Source: a bacterium (GTDB lineage: Bacteria > SZUA-182 > SZUA-191). Taken from it: a stretch of DNA of 9,288 nucleotides. A model generated the notes under the pieces. That model was not told the origin of the DNA. It made no database searches and saw nothing but the letters and a program-made list of their open reading frames with translations. The position numbers and the translations under genes are program-made. The stretch covers positions 1-9,288 of the forward strand of contig QIEW01000182.1 of the NCBI GenBank assembly GCA_003230535.1, given 5' to 3'. This document shows, piece after piece, positions 1 to 5,051 of this stretch. Within the stretch, counting starts at the first letter, position 1, and the number at the start of each line of letters is the position of its first letter.

Positions 1-84
1 AACGGCCCGGCGGTACCCCCTATAATCATCACCTCTGACAACGCATTTTCAAACCGCCACTTTTATGACATTTTCACCCCGCCG
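1..84. mobile_element. Possible end of an insertion sequence cut by the window edge
   Basis: Read on the minus strand, two related blocks lie close together: one contains GGTGAAAATGTCA (about 50-84) and the other GGTTTGAAAATGCGTTGTCA (about 36-58). Spaced short repeats ending in GTCA resemble the multiple terminal repeats of IS21-type elements. Just beyond, also on the minus strand, an ATG at 29-27 follows GAGGTG very closely and opens a frame that runs off the left edge (M-I-I-G-G-T-A-G-P). No transposase motif is visible, so this is inference from repeat style alone. It could equally be an ordinary intergenic region. Confidence 0.2.
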
Positions 85-556
85 CTAACAGCAAACTCAA
101 AGCAAAAAAAACTCCCAATATTTTCGATTTTGCACGTATCGGCAAAAAAGAAAGAGTACGTTTGCTGAATTTAGAATAATTTTTCGTTGCGAGTAAAGCC
201 TTTTTGGTGATATTTTGCTACTTGCAATTTTTAGGTTGTAAATCAAACTCTCAATTTCAAAAAATAGGGCAGGGCGGCAATGCTTGTTGTCATGTAACCA
301 ACTGTTTTTAGAAACACAAAAAGAACAGCCCTAAAGGATGACTTCCCTTATGGTTTATTGTTAACCAGCCAACTCATTGAGTTAGTTTAATATTTACTGG
401 CTCCCCTTTACGGACGATTATAGAACTTTTTTGGTTAATTGCCCTCCCCAATTTCTGTTGATGGGTACCTTCCTTAAGGCTTTTTAGCTTTCCTTTCACG
501 GCATATATTGAACTTTTTCCGTTGATTTATTTCCAGCCTCAAACCCACACTTTTTA

Positions 557-819
557 TCTCAAACTACTTGAGAATTCATTCAAACTACGTGTCCCGACCA
601 TATCAATGCTACACGAAAAGTAGCATCCGCTAAGCCGAATGCAGCATCTTTTTATGAAGAGGAATAAGCTGGCAGGCCGGAGCGGCTCGGTATGCGCAGG
701 CGGGAAAAGCTTTTGAAAATGGGTAATATAATCATATTCTTTTATTACCCAAACGGAGAAAGCGACAACGGATTGATAAGGGTTTGCGGAGAGCCGACCT
801 ATAACCCGAATGGGTCATA
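557..819. repeat. Cluster of four small inverted repeats
   Basis: Four hairpin-capable sites lie within about 260 bases: TCTCAA/TTGAGA with a 5-nt loop (557-573); ATGCTAC/GTAGCAT with a 7-nt loop (606-626); TGGGTAATA/TATTACCCA, a perfect 9-bp stem with a 14-nt loop (720-751); and TAT-A-ACCC/GGGT-C-ATA with a GAAT loop (800-819, one mismatch). None has a T run placed for a classical terminator. They may be operators, remnants of small repeats, or parts of a folded transcript. I do not recognise a known riboswitch or ncRNA family here. Confidence 0.4.
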
Positions 820-839
820 AAAAATCATTTCCCGATTTT
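818..839 (-). terminator. Weak candidate terminator of the HTH-MNT-HEPN unit
   Basis: About 30 bases after the HEPN stop codon, the minus strand reads AAAATC, a 7-nt loop, then GATTTT running into more T residues. The stem is only 6 bp and mostly A-T, so it would be weak. It is listed because of its position and T-rich tail, not its strength. Confidence 0.25.
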
Positions 840-866
840 GGCTTGATGGATTTAAGGATGTGCCTG

Positions 867-1271
867 TTAATCTTCCAGCGCATAGCGGATCGCCTCACGG
901 ACCTTTGAGGCCAAATCTACCGCTCTTTTTGCGTCTTCCGGTGTCATTTCGGGGATATCCCCAGGATAACGGACATCTACGCTAAAGGGATTCAGGACGG
1001 TTACATTCCTAAGAGAATCGGCTAAGGGGACATCGATGGCAGCAACAAGATTAAGGATCTCGCCTAAATTATGGGTTTTAGGAAACTCTATTTGATGGTT
1101 GACCAAGAAGGCTTTTAAAAATTTCTCCACGGCCTGTTGAGCGTGAAAACCAACAGCAGCCAAGAAGGGCGTGTCTTCCGAAATCAGATGAACAATAAGA
1201 CCATAATCGGCTTCCGCCTTATCCATCCATTGTTGAACAAGCTCCCGTTTAACTTCTTCAGGCGGTTTCAT
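867..1271 (-). CDS. HEPN-domain protein (PF05168-like), partner of the upstream nucleotidyltransferase
   Basis: This 134-residue, all-helical soluble protein fits the HEPN family. The signature FHAQQAVEKFLKAFLV (residues 42-57), KTHNL (65-69) and RYPGD (101-105) match the PF05168-type HEPN proteins usually encoded beside minimal nucleotidyltransferases. In HepT/MntA toxin-antitoxin systems the HEPN protein is an RNase toxin with an RX4-6H motif. Here the only histidines are at about 28, 43, 59 and 67, and none follows an arginine at that spacing, so the RNase motif is absent. It may be a non-catalytic HEPN partner or a divergent toxin. The gene starts inside the 3' end of the nucleotidyltransferase gene (14-base overlap) with GGAAGGGTGAT just before ATG, which implies translational coupling and a complex between the two products. 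The family call is firm; the function is inferred. Confidence 0.88.
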   Translation of the reverse strand: MKPPEEVKRELVQQWMDKAEADYGLIVHLISEDTPFLAAVGFHAQQAVEKFLKAFLVNHQIEFPKTHNLGEILNLVAAIDVPLADSLRNVTVLNPFSVDVRYPGDIPEMTPEDAKRAVDLASKVREAIRYALED

Positions 1272-1584
1272 ATATCACCCTTCCGTACTTGTTGGCCGGA
1301 AAAGCGATCCCCCCAATAACGCCCTTGCTTTCCTCAAAACGTTCGGTAGCCATGACAATCACGTCAAACGGATATCCCATACCCATACTACACAATGCAT
1401 CGCCGATCTTCACGCTTTCGTTGCGTGTGTTGTCCGGGGAGTCTTCCAGCACAAGCAGGTCGATATCGCTGTCGCGGGTCATCTGGCCAGTGGCGGCGGA
1501 GCCGAACAGGATAAGCCGGTCGGGTCGGGTAACGCTCAAAACGCGCTGGATAATTCGGTCAATTAGCTCTTTGTCAATGCCCAT
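1258..1584 (-). CDS. Minimal nucleotidyltransferase (MNT), MntA-like antitoxin candidate
   Basis: This 108-residue protein has the pol-beta-type minimal nucleotidyltransferase core. The GS motif (G28-S29 in LFGSAATG) is followed ten residues later by D40-I-D42 (DSDIDLLV), and a third acidic residue lies in YPFDVIVM (D74). All three metal-binding carboxylates and the GSX10DXD spacing are present, so the enzyme should be active, transferring NMP from an NTP. In characterised HepT/MntA pairs the MNT protein AMPylates and neutralises the HEPN toxin; this is the likely role but is inferred from the neighbour. The start is the ATG with GGAG eight bases upstream. The gene follows the HTH gene by 65 bases with no visible terminator and overlaps the HEPN gene by 14 bases. 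Its length is normal for the family. Confidence 0.9.
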   Translation of the reverse strand: MGIDKELIDRIIQRVLSVTRPDRLILFGSAATGQMTRDSDIDLLVLEDSPDNTRNESVKIGDALCSMGMGYPFDVIVMATERFEESKGVIGGIAFPANKYGRVIYETA

Positions 1585-1649
1585 GTAAAAACTCCGGAGC
1601 GGCTGTCATTGCCTGTCAGAAATGAAGATATTGAAGGAAAAAGGCAAGA

Positions 1650-1859
1650 CTAAGATTCGGGAGCAAATTCGAATAAATCCCCAGGGGCACATTTTAAGAC
1701 TTTACAAAGGGTATCTAAAGTCTTGAGATTAACCATCTTGGCCTTGTTGTGGTAGATAAAAGAGACAGTATTTCTCTCAAGTCCCGTCAATTTGACCATC
1801 TCTTTGATTGTTAAAATATTCCTCTCCGCCATTGCCACATGCAATCTAAATCTTACCAT
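1650..1859 (-). CDS. Small Xre/Cro-type HTH transcriptional regulator (HTH_26-like)
   Basis: This 69-residue protein is almost entirely one Cro/C1-type helix-turn-helix domain. ILTIKEMVKLTGLERNTVS (about 15-33) covers the first HTH helices, followed by FIYHNKAKMVNLKTLDTLC and the family-typical ending LKCAPGDLFEF (55-65). This matches the small YozG-like, HTH_26 regulators. The start is ATG preceded by GGGAGGT four bases upstream. The alternative Met10 would cut off the MVRFRLHVAM lead-in, which the family normally has. It is first in a likely three-gene operon with the MNT and HEPN genes, and its own promoter lies only about 20 bases upstream. Autoregulation of the cassette is a reasonable inference. 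A stand-alone regulator unrelated to the pair is the alternative. Confidence 0.85.
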   Translation of the reverse strand: MVRFRLHVAMAERNILTIKEMVKLTGLERNTVSFIYHNKAKMVNLKTLDTLCKVLKCAPGDLFEFAPES

Positions 1860-1884
1860 TTAACCTCCCTTTATTCTGCCTTAA

Positions 1885-1913
1885 AGTATAACCAGCTACA
1901 ATTATGATGTCAA
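1885..1913 (-). promoter_or_regulatory. Sigma-70 promoter of the HTH-MNT-HEPN unit
   Basis: On the minus strand TTGACA (1913-1908) is followed after exactly 17 bases by TATACT (1890-1885). The predicted start point is near 1878, giving a leader of about 20 bases that carries the GGGAGGT ribosome site. A second TTGACT lies 13 bases further upstream (1926-1921), so the -35 region is a direct repeat that a regulator could also read. Confidence 0.75.
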
Positions 1914-1981
1914 GCGCAATAGTCAATATGATAATTACCAAGTGTAAATAATATAGCATAACAATCAAGAAAGTTCCTGAC

Positions 1982-2292
1982 ATGTTAATTGTGGAGAGTT
2001 ATTATTTAAGCGTAGAGGTTAAGAAATTAATCGTTCAAGCCAAAGAGGTTAAGCCTTACGGATTTCTTAAGGATTATCCGAAATTTAAAGAAGGGCCGAG
2101 TAAAGGCGCTGACTGGGTCTACATTAAGGAGGGCGCCTATCCCTTGGTGGATAAGCCCGGGCCGGATGTGTTGCGAATTAGGTTTGCGATAACCGATATT
2201 GTTCCCAGCAAACCGGCCCTGTTAAAGATTCTTTTGAGTTTTGGGCGAAAAGGCTGCGAACTTGGTTAGACGAAGTCTACGGTAAGAAGTAG
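1982..2292 (+). pseudogene. Remnant of a DUF3313-family lipoprotein gene with two internal deletions
   Basis: The reading frame from 1982 encodes QAKEVKPYGFL, then DYPKFKEGPSKGADWVYIKEG, then YPLVDKPGPDVLRIRFAITD and IVPSKPAL. From memory of the family, these are recognisable blocks of DUF3313 lipoproteins, which run to about 200-230 residues. Two pieces are missing. About 70 codons are lost in frame between VYIKEG and YPLVDKP. A second loss after VPSKPAL also shifts the frame: the expected C-terminus, VKDSFEFWAKRL followed by RTWLDEVYGKK and a stop, continues in the next frame at 2221-2292. The N-terminal lipoprotein signal and lipobox cysteine are also absent; the first ~18 codons (MLIVESYYLSVEV...) do not look like a signal peptide. 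It is therefore a decayed gene. The family name is from pattern recognition, not a search. Confidence 0.75.
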
Positions 2293-2442
2293 CGCAGGCA
2301 AGAAATGCCATGCAAAGCGATAGAAAAGGAGATAATGAATACGGTTTACTATATCCAATGAAAGGCAGGCGAAATATGAAAGAGATAAAAGCTGCAAGCT
2401 TTGCAACGATCGTATAAAATTAATCAAATGTCAATGAATATA
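2293..2442 (+). other. Gap with a 13-codon ORF resembling a truncated signal-peptide start
   Basis: Between the DUF3313 remnant and the first TIR element there is no full gene. ATG at 2376 opens MKEIKAASFATIV before TAA at 2415-2417. The lysines followed by small and hydrophobic residues look like the beginning of an exported-protein signal that has been cut short. A second tiny frame with AAAGGAGATA before an ATG lies near 2336. Both are better read as debris than as genes. Confidence 0.25.
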
Positions 2443-2574
2443 TGATGGTCTCGTAAAAAGTCGTCATTCCCGCGGAAGCGGGAATCCATCCTGATTTTAA
2501 CTATCTGAAGATACTGGATTCACGTTTGCACGGGAATGACAAGAATGTGTTTTCAGCCTTTTTACGAGTTCATC
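2443..2574. repeat. MITE-like element, copy 1 (complete)
   Basis: The ends are inverted repeats: GATGGTCTCGTAAAAAG on the left and, read in reverse complement, GATGAACTCGTAAAAAG on the right. Inside the left end is a perfect hairpin, ATTCCCGC-GGAA-GCGGGAAT (2466-2485). The right half carries the mirrored GATTCACG and CGGGAATGAC blocks, so the whole element can fold into one long imperfect hairpin. AT-rich TATA lies at both outer edges and could be a target duplication. There is no coding capacity. Related copies lie at 5941-6044 and 9075-9152. Confidence 0.75.
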
Positions 2575-2664
2575 AATATATTACATTACCAAAAAGTTGG
2601 CAGAGTTAACAAAACCGGAATAGCCTTCGTACATTACTAACCCGATCCAGGCTGGAAAAAATTC

Positions 2665-2692
2665 TTGACAAAAAAGAATTCTGGCTTATAAT
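2665..2692 (+). promoter_or_regulatory. fbaB: Consensus sigma-70 promoter of the aldolase gene
   Basis: TTGACA (2665-2670) and TATAAT (2687-2692) are both perfect consensus hexamers, 16 bases apart. The predicted start point is near 2699, leaving a leader of about 72 bases before the AGGAGGT ribosome site. This would be a strong promoter. Confidence 0.8.
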
Positions 2693-2698
2693 TATATT

Positions 2699-2721
2699 CT
2701 ATACTAGATAACACAGTATAG
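2699..2721. promoter_or_regulatory. Palindrome at the aldolase transcription start (candidate operator)
   Basis: CTATACT (2699-2705) and AGTATAG (2715-2721) are perfect inverted 7-mers separated by 9 bases, beginning at the predicted start point of the consensus promoter. A dimeric repressor bound here would block transcription. The binding protein is unknown. Confidence 0.4.
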
Positions 2722-2770
2722 CGCAATACATACGTTACGTTTGCTAAACTTTTACTAAAAAGGAGGTGGC

Positions 2771-3691
2771 ATGTATACCGAACGGGTTAAGGAAATTCTC
2801 AGTTGGTATTCCGGTGAAAATCCCGGAACGCTAAAAAATCTAGCCAGAATACTCAATCATGGGAAACTCGGCGGCACGGGGAAGATGGTTAACTTACCGG
2901 TGGATCAGGGTTTTGAGCATGGCCCGGCGCGTAGTTTTGCCCCTAACCCTCTAGGTTATGACCCCGAGTATCATTTCCAGTTGGGGATTGATGCCGGCTG
3001 TAATGTTCATGCCGCTCCGCCGGGCGCTATTGCGGCCTGTGCCGCGAAATTTGCCGGCGAAATCCCGTTAATCCTGAAACTAAACAACAGCGACTCATTG
3101 TATTCAGGAGGCGATCCCTGTCCGGCAATCACCGGCTCGGTTGGCGACGCCCTCCGCCTGGGGTGTGAGGCAATAGGGTTCACTATTTACCCCGGTTCTA
3201 CCTTCCGCAACAAAATGTATGAACAACTGCGAGCCCTCACCGAGGAAGCAAAATCCAAAGGGCTGGTAGTCGTAGTCTGGTCTTATCCCAGAGGTTCGGG
3301 GCTTTCCAAGAAGGGGGAGACCGCCATAGATGTAGTGGCCTATGCCGCCCAGATAGCCTGCCAGTTAGGCGCCCATATCATCAAAGTAAAACCGCCGACA
3401 GCACACATTGAACAGGATGCGGCGCGCAAGGTTTACGAGGCTAAAAATATTCCGATTGCCACGCTGGCTGATCGGGTGCGCCATGTGGTACAGAGCGCAT
3501 TCAACGGCAAACGGTTGGTTATCTTTTCCGGCGGGCCGGCGAAAAGTTTAGAGGATGTATACGCTGAGATCCGCGGTATCCACGAAGGCGGTGGGTTCGG
3601 CTCCATTATCGGGCGCAACTCCTTCCAGCGCAAGAAAGAAGACGCCATAGTTATGCTACATAAGATAATGAATATCTACGCCGGTAAGTAA
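2771..3691 (+). CDS. fbaB: Class I fructose-bisphosphate aldolase (DhnA/FbaB, archaeal type)
   Basis: This enzyme cleaves fructose 1,6-bisphosphate to dihydroxyacetone phosphate and glyceraldehyde 3-phosphate, or runs the reverse in gluconeogenesis, through a Schiff base. The 306-residue protein shows the DhnA/FbaB landmarks: LPVDQGFEHGPARSF (42-56) with the conserved Asp45, WSYPRG (170-175) with the active-site Trp and Tyr, HIIKVKPPT (202-210) with the Schiff-base lysine, most likely K205 with K207 as the alternative, SGGP (263-266) and GRNSFQR (281-287) for the phosphate. It is cytosolic, with no signal peptide. The start is ATG seven bases after the core of AGGAGGT. It is a single-gene transcript with a consensus promoter upstream and a strong hairpin terminator downstream, converging with dapF. 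Related DhnA-family enzymes make other sugar phosphates, but these motifs favour the FBP aldolase. Confidence 0.92.
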   Translation: MYTERVKEILSWYSGENPGTLKNLARILNHGKLGGTGKMVNLPVDQGFEHGPARSFAPNPLGYDPEYHFQLGIDAGCNVHAAPPGAIAACAAKFAGEIPLILKLNNSDSLYSGGDPCPAITGSVGDALRLGCEAIGFTIYPGSTFRNKMYEQLRALTEEAKSKGLVVVVWSYPRGSGLSKKGETAIDVVAYAAQIACQLGAHIIKVKPPTAHIEQDAARKVYEAKNIPIATLADRVRHVVQSAFNGKRLVIFSGGPAKSLEDVYAEIRGIHEGGGFGSIIGRNSFQRKKEDAIVMLHKIMNIYAGK

Positions 3692-3716
3692 TTATTTAGA
3701 GAGGAGTTGGAAGGGG

Positions 3717-3815
3717 ATGATGATGTATGCAAATTTTAGAACATATGGTATTCCCGTCCCTCCTAAATTAAATATTAATTTTCTGAGGAGCAACGGTATT
3801 TATCAGAAATACTGA
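3717..3815 (+). CDS. Possible 32-residue small protein between aldolase and terminator
   Basis: Three consecutive in-frame ATG codons start at 3717, following GAGGAGTTGGAAGGGG, and the frame runs 32 codons to TGA at 3813-3815. It would be on the aldolase transcript, 25 bases after that stop and before the hairpin at 3840. The product (MMMYANFRTYGIPVPPK and so on) is basic, and I see no known motif or membrane segment. A chance ORF is at least as likely. The purine-rich ribosome-site candidate is the only argument for it. Confidence 0.2.
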   Translation: MMMYANFRTYGIPVPPKLNINFLRSNGIYQKY

Positions 3816-3839
3816 ATTAGATAAGAAGAGCAGAAGAAA

Positions 3840-3897
3840 AGGGCCGCCTACTGACTTAATAAGACAAATGGTCAGGCGGTGGCCCTAAATTTTTTTT
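3840..3897 (+). terminator. Strong bidirectional rho-independent terminator between aldolase and dapF
   Basis: AGGGCCGCC pairs with GGTGGCCCT (one G-T pair), then a TA/CG internal loop, then CTGAC pairs with GTCAG, closed by a 15-nt loop. On the plus strand it is followed by AAA and eight T residues (3890-3897). On the minus strand the same stem is followed by TTTTCTTCT, so it can also stop dapF transcripts arriving from the right. Confidence 0.9.
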
Positions 3898-3979
3898 ATA
3901 CTATAGGAAATTATGTAAAGCTACTATTGCTAAATTATTATAAGCATTAAGATTAACTGCCACTAACAACTTAATGGCT

Positions 3980-4000
3980 CCAGGTTCCACCTGGTTTTTT
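3980..4000 (+). terminator. Second, smaller plus-strand terminator
   Basis: CCAGGT-TCC-ACCTGG forms a perfect 6-bp stem with a 3-nt loop, followed directly by six T residues. It lies about 80 bases after the main terminator and would catch read-through from the aldolase gene before it runs antisense into dapF. Confidence 0.65.
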
Positions 4001-4014
4001 ATCGTCGGTTGTAA

Positions 4015-4026
4015 CTGACATGTCAG
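4015..4026. repeat. Perfect 12-bp palindrome just after dapF
   Basis: CTGACATGTCAG is a perfect palindrome ending six bases from the dapF stop codon. There is no spacer for a hairpin loop, so a protein-binding site or chance is more likely than an RNA structure. Confidence 0.3.
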
Positions 4027-4031
4027 CAATT

Positions 4032-4874
4032 TTATTCCATATCTATCTCCCCACGAAAGACTAATTGGGCCGGGCCGGTCATATATACATGATTATCATG
4101 GGGGGTCCAGACGATGGAGAGCAGGCCGCCCGGCAACTCCACGTCAGAGCGGCGGTCAGCTTTTCCGGCGAGGCCGGCGGCGACAACAGCCGCGCAAGCT
4201 CCCGTCCCACAGGCAGGGGTCTCGCCCGCCCCTCGTTCCCAAACCCGCATCTTTAGGCGGTTTGTTTCCAAAATCTGTACAAACTCTACATTAGTGCGTC
4301 TGGGGAATAGCGGGTGCCGTTCCAGCTTTGGACCGAGGCGGGTTAGCGGGGCGGCGGTTACATCCTCCACAAAGATAACGCAGTGGGGATTTCCCATAGA
4401 GACACAGGTAATTTGCAAGGGATAACCATCCACCTCCAGCGGGTGGAGGATTACTTGACCTGGAAGCCGCACCGGGATCTGCCCGGCTTCCAGGATGGGT
4501 TCTCCCATATCTACTTCTATCAGTCCCTCCCGGAGCTTTGTCTTAATAATACCGGCGCCGGTCTCTATTTTTATCTCCGGCTGCCCGACAAGTTCCTCTT
4601 CCAACAAATAACACACCAGACAACGGATTCCATTCCCGCACATCTCGGCTTCAGAGCCGTCCGGATTATAAATGCGCATCCGCCAGTCGGCTGTTTTTGA
4701 TGGGAGCAGTACAATCAGACCATCCGCACCGATACCCAAGCGACGGCGGCATAGCAGTTCAGCTAATACTTCCGGACCTTTAGTTCTCCTGTTTAGCGGT
4801 TCCTGGTTACGCTCATCCAGTAATATAAAGTCATTTCCCAAGCCTTGCAGTTTAGCAAACTTAATCTTTGGCAT
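4032..4874 (-). CDS. dapF: Diaminopimelate epimerase DapF
   Basis: DapF interconverts LL- and meso-diaminopimelate in the cytosol, the step that supplies meso-DAP for peptidoglycan and lysine. The 280-residue protein has normal family length and all signatures: the N-terminal KLQGLGNDF (8-16), GIGADGLI (47-54), NPDGSEAEMCGNGIRC (70-85) with the first catalytic cysteine C79, SMGNPHCVIF (159-168), and ERGAGETPACGTGACA (213-228) with the second catalytic cysteine C222. It uses no cofactor; the two cysteines act as an acid-base pair. The ATG at 4874 fits the family start, although no clear Shine-Dalgarno site precedes it. A TATACT hexamer lies close upstream but without a properly spaced -35. No other lysine gene is in the window. 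It may be co-transcribed with the DUF4412-like gene, 160 bases upstream. Confidence 0.96.
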   Translation of the reverse strand: MPKIKFAKLQGLGNDFILLDERNQEPLNRRTKGPEVLAELLCRRRLGIGADGLIVLLPSKTADWRMRIYNPDGSEAEMCGNGIRCLVCYLLEEELVGQPEIKIETGAGIIKTKLREGLIEVDMGEPILEAGQIPVRLPGQVILHPLEVDGYPLQITCVSMGNPHCVIFVEDVTAAPLTRLGPKLERHPLFPRRTNVEFVQILETNRLKMRVWERGAGETPACGTGACAAVVAAGLAGKADRRSDVELPGGLLSIVWTPHDNHVYMTGPAQLVFRGEIDME

Positions 4875-4964
4875 TTCAAAGGCAGAATTGGCAGTATAAC
4901 CCGCTCTGTCAAGAGATGAGACCGTTGTCGCTACTCCGGCTCTGTACGCGGCGAGGATTTAGGT

Positions 4965-5051
4965 CTAGAAAGACAGTTCCGGCTCCGGTTTTTTTTCTGC
5001 TTTACTTTCAGCCTTAGTAAACCCGGAAGGAATATCAAATTGATGATGTTA
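4965..5051 (-). pseudogene. Out-of-frame 3' end of the DUF4412-like gene
   Basis: Directly overlapping the stop codon of the neighbouring ORF, the next minus-strand frame encodes FDIPSGFTKAES, then a lysine/glutamate/proline-rich tail ending ELSF and TAG at 4967-4965. 'F-x-(I/V)-P-(S/A)-G-(F/Y)' is the usual C-terminal ending of DUF4412-type proteins. This frame is closed by a TAA just before the overlap, so the shift must fall within about 13 bases (roughly 5039-5051). One extra base there would explain it. It could be a mutation, a sequencing error, or a programmed +1 shift. Confidence 0.7.

Larger units (their letters stand above)
85..866. other. Long stretch with no convincing gene
   Basis: I see no ORF with a start codon, Shine-Dalgarno site and protein-like composition on either strand. 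The left part (about 100-560) is AT-rich with many short A and T runs. The right part (about 557-820) carries four small inverted repeats, listed separately. A minus-strand frame is open for roughly 80 codons between about 330 and 105, but it has no ATG and its composition is that of translated AT-rich DNA. The stretch may hold decayed mobile DNA or an unrecognised structured RNA. Confidence 0.5.

Noticed and set aside
1-168. Plus-strand frame open from the edge to TGA at 166-168
   Set aside because: No recognisable protein ending; translation becomes Lys/Phe-rich as the DNA becomes AT-rich. Chance opening is sufficient.
105-335. Minus-strand frame open for about 80 codons
   Set aside because: No ATG and no ribosome site; composition matches translated AT-rich noncoding DNA.
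665-860. tRNA, group II intron tail or riboswitch in the GC-rich part of the left gap
   Set aside because: No T-loop or anticodon arm pattern, no domain V/VI consensus and no known aptamer core could be matched by eye.
1289-1588. 99-codon plus-strand ORF
   Set aside because: It is the complement of the nucleotidyltransferase gene, whose catalytic motifs are intact; serine/arginine/isoleucine-rich shadow translation.
4065-4899. Several plus-strand ORFs of 63-105 codons
   Set aside because: All are opposite-strand shadows of dapF, which has full-length similarity and both catalytic cysteines.
4880-4910. TTGACA close to TATACT upstream of dapF as a promoter
   Set aside because: The hexamers are only about 8 bases apart, far from the 16-18 needed.
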